A stretch of DNA of 48,726 nucleotides, taken from the NCBI GenBank assembly GCA_025351745.1, contig JANXVI010000039.1:1-48726 (forward strand). The letters are read 5' to 3'. The translations under genes and the position numbers were made by a program. Below, piece after piece: positions 28,010 to 37,345 of the stretch. Each line of letters begins with the position of its first letter. Within the stretch, counting starts at the first letter, position 1. Origin of the DNA: Rhodoferax sp. (lineage in GTDB: Bacteria > Pseudomonadota > Gammaproteobacteria > Burkholderiales > Burkholderiaceae_C). The notes beneath the pieces were generated by a model. It was not told where the DNA came from, made no database searches, and saw only the letters and a list, made by a program, of their open reading frames with translations.

Positions 28010-29907
28010 GTGCCGTCGCTTCTCCATTGATCGCAGCCCCGTGGAATGTGGCCCTGGTGGGCAACCCGAACTGCGGCAAGACGGCACTATTCAATCTGCT
28101 AACGGGCGCCCGCCAGAAGGTTGCCAACTACGCCGGCGTGACTGTGGAGCGCAAGGTCGGTCTGCTGCGACTGGCGAGTGGCCAAACGGTGTCGGTAATC
28201 GACTTGCCAGGCGTCTACAGTCTGCACCCGGCCACTCCCGACGAAGAAGTCACGCTGGAAGTTATTGAAGGCAGGCGTGCCGGCGAGTCACCGATAGATG
28301 CCATCGTGGCGGTGGTAGACGCGACCAATCTGCGCATGAATTTGCGTTTGGTGCTGGAGGTGCAGCGCCTGGGCCATCCGGTCATCGTCGCCCTGAACAT
28401 GGCGGATGTGGCGCGGCAACGTGGGTTGGTCATTGATGTCGCTCTGCTTGCGGCAGAACTGGGTTGCCCGGTGGTGGAAACCGTGGCTGTGCAGCACAAC
28501 GGGCACACGAAATTGCTGGCCCAACTGGACCAAGATCTGGCATGTGCACTGGCTACACAGTCCGCAGGTACCAGTGCAACCATCGCAGCCCAACAACACC
28601 CGCCACGCGACAGCGCTACCTTACAGGCCGAAGTGCGGCGCATTCTGGCCATTGCTGCACCGCAGGCTGGACAATTCCAGCGCTTCCATTTTCGGGTGGA
28701 TGCATGGGCCATGCATCCCGTGTGGGGCCTGGTGATTCTGGCTGCATTGCTGTTCTTGGTATTCCAGGCGGTGTTTTCATGGGCCAATGTGCCGATGGAT
28801 GCCATCAAAGCCGGCATGGCGTGGACGGCGGAATGGACCAGCGGGCATATGGACGACGGCCCTTTGCGCAGCCTGCTGGTGGACGGCGTTATCGCCGGGG
28901 CTGGCGGGGTGCTGGTGTTCTTGCCGCAGATTCTGATTCTGTTTTTCTTCATCCTGTTGCTGGAAGACTCGGGCTACCTGCCCCGCGCTGCTTTTTTACT
29001 AGACAACCTGATGGGCAAGGTGGGCTTGTCGGGCCGCGCGTTCATACCCCTGCTGTCGAGTTTTGCGTGTGCCATTCCCGGCATCATGGCCACGCGCACG
29101 ATTGCCAATTGGCAAGACCGGTTGGCCACCATCATGGTGGCCCCGCTGATGACCTGCTCGGCGCGGCTGCCAGTTTATGCGTTGTTGATTGGCGCTTTTG
29201 TGCCCGACCGCAGCGTCGGCATGTTCAACCTGCGGGGGCTGACGCTATTTGGCTTGTATGTGGCCGGTGTCGTGTCGGCAATGGGGGTGGCCTGGGTATT
29301 CAAACGTGTGTGGATGAAGAGCCGTTACCAGCCACTGATGCTGGAACTACCACCCTACCGTGTGCCCGGTTTGCGCAACCTGTTCTTGGGCTTGTGGGAG
29401 CGCGCCCGCATCTTCCTGCGGCGTGTGGGCACCATTATTTTTGCATTGATGGTGGTGCTGTGGTTCATGTCCACCTACCCCGGGCCACCCGACGGCGCCA
29501 TCGGCCCGGCCATCCAGTACAGCATGGCCGGCATGCTAGGACATTTCTTGGAACCCCTGTTTGCACCCATCGGTTTCAACTGGCAGATTTCAGTGGCCCT
29601 GGTTCCGGGGCTGGCAGCGCGCGAGGTTGCAGTAGGCGCGCTGGGGACTGTCTATTCGTTGTCAGCCGCAGGTGACTCGGTCGCCAGTAGCCTTGCACCG
29701 GTCATCGCCAAAGGCTGGTCGATGGCCACGGCGTTTTCCTTGTTGGCCTGGTATGTGTTTGCGCCGCAATGCATTTCCACATTGACCGTTGTCAAGCGCG
29801 AAACCAACTCGTGGCGCTACCCTATTCTGATGGCAGCCTATATGTTCGGACTGGCCTACGCAGCGTCGTTTGTGACTTACCGCCTGACACTGTGGTTGGG
29901 GGGTTGA
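28006..29907 (+). CDS. feoB: Ferrous iron transport protein B
   Basis: VALVGNPNCGKTALFNLLTGARQKVANYAGVTVERKVG; VIDLPGVYSLHP; LLSSFACAIPGIMATRTI. Confidence 0.96.
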   Translation: MSAVASPLIAAPWNVALVGNPNCGKTALFNLLTGARQKVANYAGVTVERKVGLLRLASGQTVSVIDLPGVYSLHPATPDEEVTLEVIEGRRAGESPIDAIVAVVDATNLRMNLRLVLEVQRLGHPVIVALNMADVARQRGLVIDVALLAAELGCPVVETVAVQHNGHTKLLAQLDQDLACALATQSAGTSATIAAQQHPPRDSATLQAEVRRILAIAAPQAGQFQRFHFRVDAWAMHPVWGLVILAALLFLVFQAVFSWANVPMDAIKAGMAWTAEWTSGHMDDGPLRSLLVDGVIAGAGGVLVFLPQILILFFFILLLEDSGYLPRAAFLLDNLMGKVGLSGRAFIPLLSSFACAIPGIMATRTIANWQDRLATIMVAPLMTCSARLPVYALLIGAFVPDRSVGMFNLRGLTLFGLYVAGVVSAMGVAWVFKRVWMKSRYQPLMLELPPYRVPGLRNLFLGLWERARIFLRRVGTIIFALMVVLWFMSTYPGPPDGAIGPAIQYSMAGMLGHFLEPLFAPIGFNWQISVALVPGLAAREVAVGALGTVYSLSAAGDSVASSLAPVIAKGWSMATAFSLLAWYVFAPQCISTLTVVKRETNSWRYPILMAAYMFGLAYAASFVTYRLTLWLGG

Positions 29908-29911
29908 TGGC

Positions 29912-30178
29912 ATGACTGCACAAACGTTGGTCGTCTTCTTGCTGGTGTCAGCCTGCAGCCTGTATGTTGTGTGGATGCTGATGCCCGCCGTGGCGCGCCG
30001 ATTTGTGGCGCAATGGCTGTTGCGGTTGCCATTGGGGCAGCGACTGAAGGCTCCGATGGTGCGCGCGGCGTCTTCGTCCTCCGGCTGCGATTGCAGTGGC
30101 TGCGACAAGGTCGTGCGCGGGCAGCGTGAGAGTCAAACTACGCAAGCTATTCGCTTCCATCCACGGCCCAAACGCTGA
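29912..30178 (+). CDS. Small membrane protein with C-terminal Cys motif (DUF6587-like), third gene of feo cluster
   Basis: 88 aa; one TM, then SSSSGCDCSGCDKVV; 4 bp after feoB. Confidence 0.65.
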   Translation: MTAQTLVVFLLVSACSLYVVWMLMPAVARRFVAQWLLRLPLGQRLKAPMVRAASSSSGCDCSGCDKVVRGQRESQTTQAIRFHPRPKR

Positions 30179-30322
30179 AGCGCGCGCAGTCTGGCGCGAC
30201 TTTTTCACCGCCCTTCGCGCCACGCTGCATTCCGTCGCAAGCGGCTTGGCAACGCCAGGCATGGCCCCTACAGTTCGCTCATCGGGTCACCAATGACCTG
30301 CCAGCAACAACCGGAGATCACC

Positions 30323-30538
30323 ATGACACCTACGCGCAAAAGCCGTTTTAGCTTCGCCGCTTTCACCTTCGCAACGGCAGCAGTCGCCCTGGTGAACGGC
30401 AGTATGTTGATGGGCTTTGACCAGCTCGCCAGCAGCGGCCGTGACACCCTCGTCATCAGCACGCAGCTGGTCAAAAGCAGTGCTGCGCCGCGCACTGTGA
30501 CGCTGGAACGCGTAGTCATTTCGACCCGCCGCGTCTAG
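30323..30538 (+). CDS. Small hypothetical membrane/secreted protein
   Basis: MTPTRKSRFSFAAFTFATAAVALVNGSMLMGFDQLASSGRDTLVISTQLVKSS...; preceded by cggaga; immediately upstream of lepB-like gene. Confidence 0.5.
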   Translation: MTPTRKSRFSFAAFTFATAAVALVNGSMLMGFDQLASSGRDTLVISTQLVKSSAAPRTVTLERVVISTRRV

Positions 30539-30572
30539 GCGACTTTGCTGAACTAGCTCGCCGGAGGTCTCC

Positions 30573-31241
30573 GTGAAATATTTTCTCAAACAGAACCGGG
30601 GATTCATCGCATTCCTGGTTTGCTTCGGTTTCTTCAGGCTTGCCGTCGCCGACTGGAACCCCATACCGACAGGCTCCATGCGCCCCACGCTGCTGGAAGG
30701 CGATGTGGTGCTGGTCAATAGGATTGCCTACGACTTTAAGCTGCCACTCAGTGATGTGTCCCTTTTCGATATCGGCAAACCCGAACGCGGCGATGTCATA
30801 ACCTTTACATCGCCTGTCGATGGCGTGCGTCTGATCAAGCGCCTCATAGCCCTGCCTGGTGATGTCGTGCAACTGCGCAACGAAGTGTTGACCATCAACG
30901 GCGTGGTGGCCCAATATTCGGGGCCTGACGCTGTAACCGAGCCGCTGGACAATGGCGCCACCACATCCGCATTGCACATTCGCGAACGAATGGCTGGCAA
31001 TGAACGCACCGTGCAGTTCTTGCCCGAGATCGGTGCGCGGCGCGACTTCGGTCCTATCGTAGTGCCGACCGGCAACTACTTCTTTTTGGGTGACAACCGC
31101 GACAACAGCGCCGACTCGCGCTACATCGGTTTCGTGCCGCGACATCTACTCATAGGCAAGGCCCATCACATCGTTGTGTCGGCCGCCATCAAGGGCGATT
31201 GGTTACCACGCTTTGAGCGCATCGGGCAGCGCATTGAATAG
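30573..31241 (+). CDS. lepB: Signal peptidase I
   Basis: WNPIPTGSMRPTLLEGDVVLVNRIAYDFKLP; GDVITFTSP..GVRLIKRLIALPGDVVQL; NYFFLGDNRDNSADSRYIGFVP. Confidence 0.9.
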   Translation: MKYFLKQNRGFIAFLVCFGFFRLAVADWNPIPTGSMRPTLLEGDVVLVNRIAYDFKLPLSDVSLFDIGKPERGDVITFTSPVDGVRLIKRLIALPGDVVQLRNEVLTINGVVAQYSGPDAVTEPLDNGATTSALHIRERMAGNERTVQFLPEIGARRDFGPIVVPTGNYFFLGDNRDNSADSRYIGFVPRHLLIGKAHHIVVSAAIKGDWLPRFERIGQRIE

Positions 31242-31410
31242 ACTGCGTTCGGCACTGTATCAATCCATGCTGATTCTGCATCGAGCCTGTGGCAAATACG
31301 GGTGAGTACCCACCCGCGATGGCAACGCCCAGGTCTACAATACAAAGCCCATAACAGGGCACCGGGCCATGCGCCTTCTTCGCACGGACAGGCGCCGCAG
31401 AGGATGCAAG

Positions 31411-33771
31411 ATGCCAATTCAGACGCCGATTTCCCCCAAGCCACCGATCTCCAATTCTGCGGAAAAGAGCGCCCAGTTGCGCCAAGCCGCGCTGGAGTAC
31501 CACGAGTTTCCGACACCAGGGAAAATCGCCGTCAGTGCCACCAAGCAATTGGTCAATCAACATGACTTGGCACTGGCTTACTCGCCCGGCGTCGCCGCAC
31601 CTTGCGAGGAGATCGTCAAAGACCCCAACAACGCCTACAAGTACACCAGCCGCGGCAACCTGGTCGCGGTCATCACCAACGGCACAGCCGTTCTTGGCCT
31701 GGGTGACATCGGGCCACTGGCCTCCAAGCCGGTTATGGAAGGCAAGGGCGTGCTATTCAAGAAATTCGCCGGCATCGACGTGTTTGACTTGGAGATTGAC
31801 GAGAAGCACGACCTGGACAAGCTGGTTGACATCATTGCCTCGCTAGAGCCGACTTTCGGTGGCATCAACCTGGAAGACATCAAGGCACCCGATTGCTTTT
31901 ACGTGGAGCGCAAGCTGCGCGAGCGCATGAAGATTCCAGTCTTCCACGACGACCAGCACGGCACCGCTATCTGCGTCGGTGCGGCAATTCTGAATGGCCT
32001 CAAGGTCGTCGGCAAAGATCCGAAAAAGGTCAAGCTAGTCACATCCGGAGCGGGTGCGGCGGCGCTTGCTTGCCTGGGCTTGATGGTGAAACTGGGCATC
32101 CCGCGTGAAAACATTTGGGTTACCGACTTGGCGGGCCTCGTCTACGAAGGCCGCGTCGAACTGATGGACGAGGACAAGACCCAGTTTGCGCAAAACACGA
32201 ACGAACGCTCTCTGCGCGAAGCCATCGTCGGTGCCGACATCTTTCTTGGCTTGTCTGCCGGTGGCGTGCTCAAGCCCGATATGGTCAAGACCATGGCCGC
32301 CCGGCCGCTGATTTTTGCACTGGCCAACCCAACGCCCGAAATCCTGCCCGAAGAGGTCAAGGCGGTGCGGGACGACGCCATCATGGCCACCGGCCGCACG
32401 GACTACCCCAACCAGGTCAACAACGTGCTGTGCTTTCCGTACATTTTCCGGGGTGCACTGGATGCCGGTGCTTCCACCATCACAGTTGAAATGGAGATTG
32501 CAGCCGTGCACGCCATTGCCGACCTGGCGCAGGCCGAACAAAGTGAAGTGGTCGCCATGGCTTATGCCGGTGAGCAACTCGCCTTTGGCCCCGAATACCT
32601 GATTCCCAAACCGTTTGACCCGCGCCTGATGATGAAGATCGCGCCGGCCGTCGCCCAGGCCGCAGCCGACAGCGGTGTCGCGTTGCGCCCCATCGCCGAC
32701 ATGGATGCCTACCGCGAGCGATTGCAAAGCTTTGTCTACGCGTCGGGAACGACGATGAAGCCCATCTTCACGGCCGCCAAGAAGGCGCTGAAGAAACGCG
32801 TGGCCTTTGCCGAAGGTGAAGAGGAACGCATCCTGCGCGCAGCCCAGATCGTCGTTGACGAGGGCATTGCCTTACCCACGCTGATCGGTCGCCCCAGTGT
32901 CATCGCCGAACGGGTGGAGAAATTCGGACTGCGTTTGAAAGAGGGAGTGGACTACAACGTGGTCAACGTAGAGCAGGACCACCGCTATCGCGATTTCTGG
33001 CAGACGTACCACCAGATGACCGAGCGCAAGGGCGTGACCGCTCAAATGGCCAAGATAGAGATGCGCCGACGCCTGACGTTGATCGGCTCCATGCTGCTGC
33101 ACAAGGGCGATGTGGACGGCATGATTTGCGGCACCTGGGGCACAACGGCCGTGCACCTCCAGTACATCGACCAGGTCATTGGCAAGCGTCCGCCTTCGGG
33201 CGACGACATCGGGGTCGCGGACGTGCCCATCTACGCCTGCATGAATGGCCTGATGCTGCCGGGGCGCCAGGTCTTCCTGGTCGACACCCATGTCAACTAC
33301 GACCCTACGGCACCGCAGCTGGCCAAGATCACCATGATGGCGGCCGAAGAGATGCGCCGCTTTGGCTTTAAGCCCAAGGTCGCCTTGCTAAGCCATTCCA
33401 GCTTTGGCAGCAGCAACGAACCCAGCGCGCTGAAGATGCGCGATACGCTGGCTCTGCTGCAACGGCAGGCGCCCTGGCTGGAGGTCGACGGCGAAATGCA
33501 CGGCGACGTAGCCCTGGACGGCGCTGCCCGCAAAATGCTGATGCCTAACAGCACGCTGAATGGCGATGCCAACTTATTGGTCTTGCCCAATATCGACGCG
33601 GCCAATATCGCCTACAACCTGCTGAAAACCGCCGCCGGTGGCAACATCGCCATTGGACCCGTGTTGCTGGGTGCCGCCAAACCGGTGCATGTACTCACCG
33701 CCAGTACGACGGTACGGCGAATTGTAAATATGACAGCGCTTACTGTGGCAGATGCGAATGCCAGCCGTTAG
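31411..33771 (+). CDS. maeB: NADP-dependent malic enzyme with C-terminal phosphotransacetylase-like domain
   Basis: [55 protein letters not shown]-terminal PTA-like [22 protein letters not shown]. Confidence 0.95.
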   Translation: MPIQTPISPKPPISNSAEKSAQLRQAALEYHEFPTPGKIAVSATKQLVNQHDLALAYSPGVAAPCEEIVKDPNNAYKYTSRGNLVAVITNGTAVLGLGDIGPLASKPVMEGKGVLFKKFAGIDVFDLEIDEKHDLDKLVDIIASLEPTFGGINLEDIKAPDCFYVERKLRERMKIPVFHDDQHGTAICVGAAILNGLKVVGKDPKKVKLVTSGAGAAALACLGLMVKLGIPRENIWVTDLAGLVYEGRVELMDEDKTQFAQNTNERSLREAIVGADIFLGLSAGGVLKPDMVKTMAARPLIFALANPTPEILPEEVKAVRDDAIMATGRTDYPNQVNNVLCFPYIFRGALDAGASTITVEMEIAAVHAIADLAQAEQSEVVAMAYAGEQLAFGPEYLIPKPFDPRLMMKIAPAVAQAAADSGVALRPIADMDAYRERLQSFVYASGTTMKPIFTAAKKALKKRVAFAEGEEERILRAAQIVVDEGIALPTLIGRPSVIAERVEKFGLRLKEGVDYNVVNVEQDHRYRDFWQTYHQMTERKGVTAQMAKIEMRRRLTLIGSMLLHKGDVDGMICGTWGTTAVHLQYIDQVIGKRPPSGDDIGVADVPIYACMNGLMLPGRQVFLVDTHVNYDPTAPQLAKITMMAAEEMRRFGFKPKVALLSHSSFGSSNEPSALKMRDTLALLQRQAPWLEVDGEMHGDVALDGAARKMLMPNSTLNGDANLLVLPNIDAANIAYNLLKTAAGGNIAIGPVLLGAAKPVHVLTASTTVRRIVNMTALTVADANASR

Positions 33772-33923
33772 GACCGAATGGAAAAGTTTGCGCCCACTTA
33801 CTTCACAAAATATTACATAGTCTATGCTTAAAATTTGAGCAAGGCCTTGCTTTTTGGAACGGAATACACGACACTCTATCTCTTGGATTTTCCGGGTTTA
33901 CCCGGAGCCGTTTGAGAGGTTTC

Positions 33924-34310
33924 ATGGTGCGCAGAGGTATTGCTAAGTTAGTGCTCACCAGCGTATTGCTGTTGGTGTCCGGGGCTTGGGGGGCTGTACA
34001 AGCCAGGGAGTCAAACCCAGCCAGCGCTACGGTTGCACTGAACCAATTGCCACCGCAAGGTGTCGAAACCTACCAGTTGATCCACCAGGGTGGACCCTTT
34101 CCATTTGAAAAGGACGGTGTGGTTTTTGGCAACCGCGAGCGGGTGCTACCAGCCGCAAAGCGTGGTTACTACCGCGAATACACCGTCAAAACACCCCGGT
34201 CACGCGACCGAGGCGCCCGTCGAATTGTGTGTGGAGGCCAAACCACTGCACCAGATGCCTGTTACTACACGGCCGATCACTATGCGAGTTTTCGCAAGAT
34301 CGTGCCTTGA
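33924..34310 (+). CDS. Secreted guanyl-specific microbial ribonuclease (barnase/RNase Sa/T1 superfamily)
   Basis: Signal peptide VLTSVLLLVSGAWGAVQA; GGPFPFEKDGVVFGNRERVLPAAKRGYYREYTVKTPRSRDRGARRIVCGG...ACYYTADHYASFRKI with Glu/Arg/His in the usual order. Confidence 0.85.
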   Translation: MVRRGIAKLVLTSVLLLVSGAWGAVQARESNPASATVALNQLPPQGVETYQLIHQGGPFPFEKDGVVFGNRERVLPAAKRGYYREYTVKTPRSRDRGARRIVCGGQTTAPDACYYTADHYASFRKIVP

Positions 34311-34345
34311 ACCGAATTTGTACCTTTTAAGAAAGTGAAGTAGGA

Positions 34346-34747
34346 ATGGATATGCCACTTCGAACCGTCAGAACGAACATCGTTCAATCGATTCGGGCCT
34401 TTAGGGTGCCGGATTTGCAGGAAGCTGCACAGGGCTTGGGTCACCACTTCCTGTATGCCAATTTGGCCGAAGCACAGACCAAGCAGGATGTGTTGGACAT
34501 GATTGGCAGTCAATTCAAGTTGCCCGCGCATGTGGGCAAGAATTTTGACGCGCTGTACGACAGCATGACCGACCCGGTGCACAAGTCGGGTCCACAGCCT
34601 GGCTTCATCGCCGTGCTGGAGCACATTCCCGCCAACACCAAGTTTGACAAGGAAGCGCGCGAGCAACTGCTCGACATCTTCCGAGACACTGCCGACTATT
34701 GGGGGGACCGGAAAATACCGTTCCGATGCTTCTATTCTTTTCTGTAG
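34346..34747 (+). CDS. Barstar-family RNase inhibitor
   Basis: HHFLYANLAEAQTKQDVLDMIGSQFKLPAHVGKNFDALYDSMTD...FIAVLEHI...LLDIFRDTADYWGDRKIPFRCFY. Confidence 0.88.
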   Translation: MDMPLRTVRTNIVQSIRAFRVPDLQEAAQGLGHHFLYANLAEAQTKQDVLDMIGSQFKLPAHVGKNFDALYDSMTDPVHKSGPQPGFIAVLEHIPANTKFDKEAREQLLDIFRDTADYWGDRKIPFRCFYSFL

Positions 34748-34780
34748 CCCGTTCTGCACACACCAGCCAAGCAGAACGGG
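34748..34780. repeat. Perfect 9-bp inverted repeat immediately after the barstar stop (possible hairpin)
   Basis: cccgttctg cacacaccagccaag cagaacggg; no T-tract. Confidence 0.5.
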
Positions 34781-34952
34781 CGAACGAGGCAAACGGTACC
34801 ACCGCCCAAGCCGCATCCATTGCGGGTATTGATGTGGCTACTGAATCGGGCGAGAAGATGCCCACCGACAAATTGTTGGACGTGTCCCCATTGGCGCTGC
34901 GCATGAGCAGCCCCTTTAATTCGGGGTATTGGCTCGCAGCGGCGTAAAAGGG

Positions 34953-35000
34953 TTCCCCCCCCTGAGGCGCTATGCGTCTTCCCCCTTGGGGGGGACACGC
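34953..35000 (-). repeat. Comamonadaceae-style G/C-block intergenic repeat (family 2, reverse orientation)
   Basis: ttcccccccctgaggcgctatgcgtcttcccccttgggggggacacgc; resembles the copies at 35974 and 43364. Confidence 0.5.
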
Positions 35001-35054
35001 ACAGTGGCCTGGCAGAGCCAGTTCCACGGGTGTCCTGGAAAACTACCCTTCACC

Positions 35055-35086
35055 AAAAAAAAGCCCACCAATCGGTGGGCTTTTTT
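35055..35086. terminator. Bidirectional Rho-independent terminator at rsmA 3' end
   Basis: aaaaaaa-agcccacc-aatc-ggtgggct-tttttt. Confidence 0.85.
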
Positions 35087-35903
35087 ACGCCTGCTTTGCA
35101 AGGCTTGGGTGCTGCACCAATGCCACGTATTCGTCCACCGGCACTTCCTCGGCTCGCCTTTGTACATCGAAGCTGCCGCTGAATCCCTGATCGTCCAGCC
35201 AACGGCCCAGTGTGTTGCGCAGTATCTTGCGGCGCTGACTGAAGGCCACTTGCACGAGTTCGCTCAACAGCGTCACGTCCAGCGCGGGCGGATGCTCCAG
35301 CGGAACCATGCGCACGACGGCACTGTTGACGCGGGGCGGAGGATCGAAACTTTCAGGTGGCACCAGCAACACATTCTTCATTGCATAGCGCCACTGCAAC
35401 ATCACGCTCAGCCGCCCAAAGGCCGATGTTGCAGGCTTCGCCACCATGCGGTCGATGACCTCTTTTTGCAACATGAAGTGCTGGTCTTCCACAACATTCA
35501 CGGCGTCCAGCAGATGGAACAGGATGGGAGTCGAAATGTTGTAGGGCAGGTTGCCCACCACACGCAGCTTCTCGGATGCGGCGGGCATGGCGGCATCGTT
35601 TGCTATTGAATTCGTAGCTATCCACGTAGACTGCACGAGGGCAAAGTCCACTTTCAACGCATCGGCCTCGATGACGGTGAGCTGGCCATGTGCCCGCAAC
35701 CGAACAGCCAGATCGCGGTCCAGCTCGATGACGGTCAAATGCCCCAAGCGCTCAACCAAGGGTTGGGTCAGCGCCGCCAGCCCCGGGCCGATCTCCACCA
35801 TGCGCTGCCCCGGCTTGGGCGCGATAGCATCCACAATGGCATCGACGATGCCCCCATCGGTCAAAAAATGCTGGCCAAAACGTTTGCGCGCGATGTGTTT
35901 CAT
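35085..35903 (-). CDS. rsmA: 16S rRNA dimethyladenosine transferase
   Basis: [66 protein letters not shown]. Contains an apparent insertion [22 protein letters not shown]. Confidence 0.95.
   Translation of the reverse strand: MKHIARKRFGQHFLTDGGIVDAIVDAIAPKPGQRMVEIGPGLAALTQPLVERLGHLTVIELDRDLAVRLRAHGQLTVIEADALKVDFALVQSTWIATNSIANDAAMPAASEKLRVVGNLPYNISTPILFHLLDAVNVVEDQHFMLQKEVIDRMVAKPATSAFGRLSVMLQWRYAMKNVLLVPPESFDPPPRVNSAVVRMVPLEHPPALDVTLLSELVQVAFSQRRKILRNTLGRWLDDQGFSGSFDVQRRAEEVPVDEYVALVQHPSLAKQA
35602..35642 (+). repeat. Interspersed CTAT...AGC repeat (family 3) inside rsmA
   Basis: gctattgaattcgtagctatccacgtagactgcacgagggc; 28/41 ungapped identity to the reverse strand of 41027-41067. Confidence 0.6.
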
Positions 35904-35973
35904 GGGACAAAGCGACGCGCAGTCGACGGCGTGACGGGCAAAAGTCCACGCCGGGCCGCCCCAAGTGGACTTA

Positions 35974-36020
35974 GCCCCCTCGGGGGGCAGCGACCCGCAG
36001 AGCGGTGGAGCGTGGGGGTC
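35974..36020 (+). repeat. G/C-block intergenic repeat (family 2)
   Basis: gccccctcggggggcagcgacccgcagagcggtggagcgtgggggtc, between surA and rsmA. Confidence 0.6.
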
Positions 36021-36028
36021 ATATAGTT

Positions 36029-37339
36029 TTACTGCGGCGGCTCGCGAAACTCCACGAATGCATTGGCCCTGATCTCCTGAGCCCAGGTGGTGAAAGCGGC
36101 GTCATACTTGCTGGCGCGCAACTGGTTGCGTATGGTCTCGCGCACTTCCTGGGGCTTCATTTCCACGCGGCGACGTTCCATCAATTCGATCAGGTGCACA
36201 CCAAAACGCGACACCATCGGAGGGCTGATCTGGCCTTCCGCCAAACGGTTCATGGTCTCTTCAAACTCGGGCACAAAGGCACCGGGGCTAACCCAACCCA
36301 AATCACCGCCCTGCGTGGAACTACCGTCTTGCGAGTGCTCGCGGGCCAGGGCGGCAAACGTAGCGGTCTTGGCCTCAATACGCTTCTTGAAGTCGGCCAG
36401 CTTGGCAAGGGCCGCCGCTTGCGTCAACTCAGGGCTGGTGCGCAACAAGATGTGCCGTGCATGGCTTTGGACGATGGCCATGGAAGGCGCAGCGGGCGCC
36501 TTGCGTTCGATCACTTTCAAAATGTGGAACCCGGCGTTGGTGCGCACGATGTCCGACACTTCGCCCACGCCCAGATTTTGGGTCGCGGTCAGGAATGCTG
36601 GAGGAAAACGATCGGCCCGGCGTAGTCCCAATTGACCGCCATTGGCCCGGTCACCAGCCGAAAGCTCCTGTACCAGGGCAGCGAAGTCTTCACCTGCGCG
36701 GATGCGGGCCAGCACTTTTTGCGCCTGCGCGAACAGGACAGCAGCCTGGTCGCTGGTTGCTTTTTCGGGCACCGAAACCAGCAGGTGGGCCAGGTTGACT
36801 TCTTGCGCCAACGGGTCTGCACTGCCGCCTTGCTGTTCCGCCAGCGCGCGGTCGATGTCCGCCTCGGAGATGCGGATACGGCCTTCGACCTGTTGCTCAT
36901 GCAGACGCGACAGGATCACCTGGTCACGCAACTGTTTGCGGAACTGGCCGATTGTCATTCCGTCCTTGCGCACACGGGCACGCAATTCAGCGACATCCAC
37001 CTGGTTTTGGCGGGCAACAGCTTGTTCTGATTGGTCGACGATGGCTTCGTCGACACGGATGCCGGCCTCTTGGGCCACTTGCAATTGCGCCCGCTCGTTG
37101 ATCAGGCGCTCCAACACCCGGCGGCGCAAATCGTCCATGGGCGGTACGGTCTGGCGTTGCTGCGTGAGATCGTTGATCACGCGCTGCATGGCCGACCGGA
37201 CCTCGCTGTTGGTGATGGGCTCGGAGCTCACCACGGCCACAATATAGTCCGCCTGCTGCGCGGCTTGGGCATGCGCCCCAAACGCCAGAACGCTGCAATA
37301 TATGCCCAATAGAGGGGTTGCCCACATTCGAAAATTCAT
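36029..37339 (-). CDS. surA: Periplasmic chaperone / peptidyl-prolyl isomerase SurA
   Basis: [16 protein letters not shown]; two parvulin domains ([13 protein letters not shown]..., [15 protein letters not shown]...[19 protein letters not shown]). Confidence 0.93.
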   Translation of the reverse strand: MNFRMWATPLLGIYCSVLAFGAHAQAAQQADYIVAVVSSEPITNSEVRSAMQRVINDLTQQRQTVPPMDDLRRRVLERLINERAQLQVAQEAGIRVDEAIVDQSEQAVARQNQVDVAELRARVRKDGMTIGQFRKQLRDQVILSRLHEQQVEGRIRISEADIDRALAEQQGGSADPLAQEVNLAHLLVSVPEKATSDQAAVLFAQAQKVLARIRAGEDFAALVQELSAGDRANGGQLGLRRADRFPPAFLTATQNLGVGEVSDIVRTNAGFHILKVIERKAPAAPSMAIVQSHARHILLRTSPELTQAAALAKLADFKKRIEAKTATFAALAREHSQDGSSTQGGDLGWVSPGAFVPEFEETMNRLAEGQISPPMVSRFGVHLIELMERRRVEMKPQEVRETIRNQLRASKYDAAFTTWAQEIRANAFVEFREPPQ

Positions 37340-37345
37340 GGTCTC

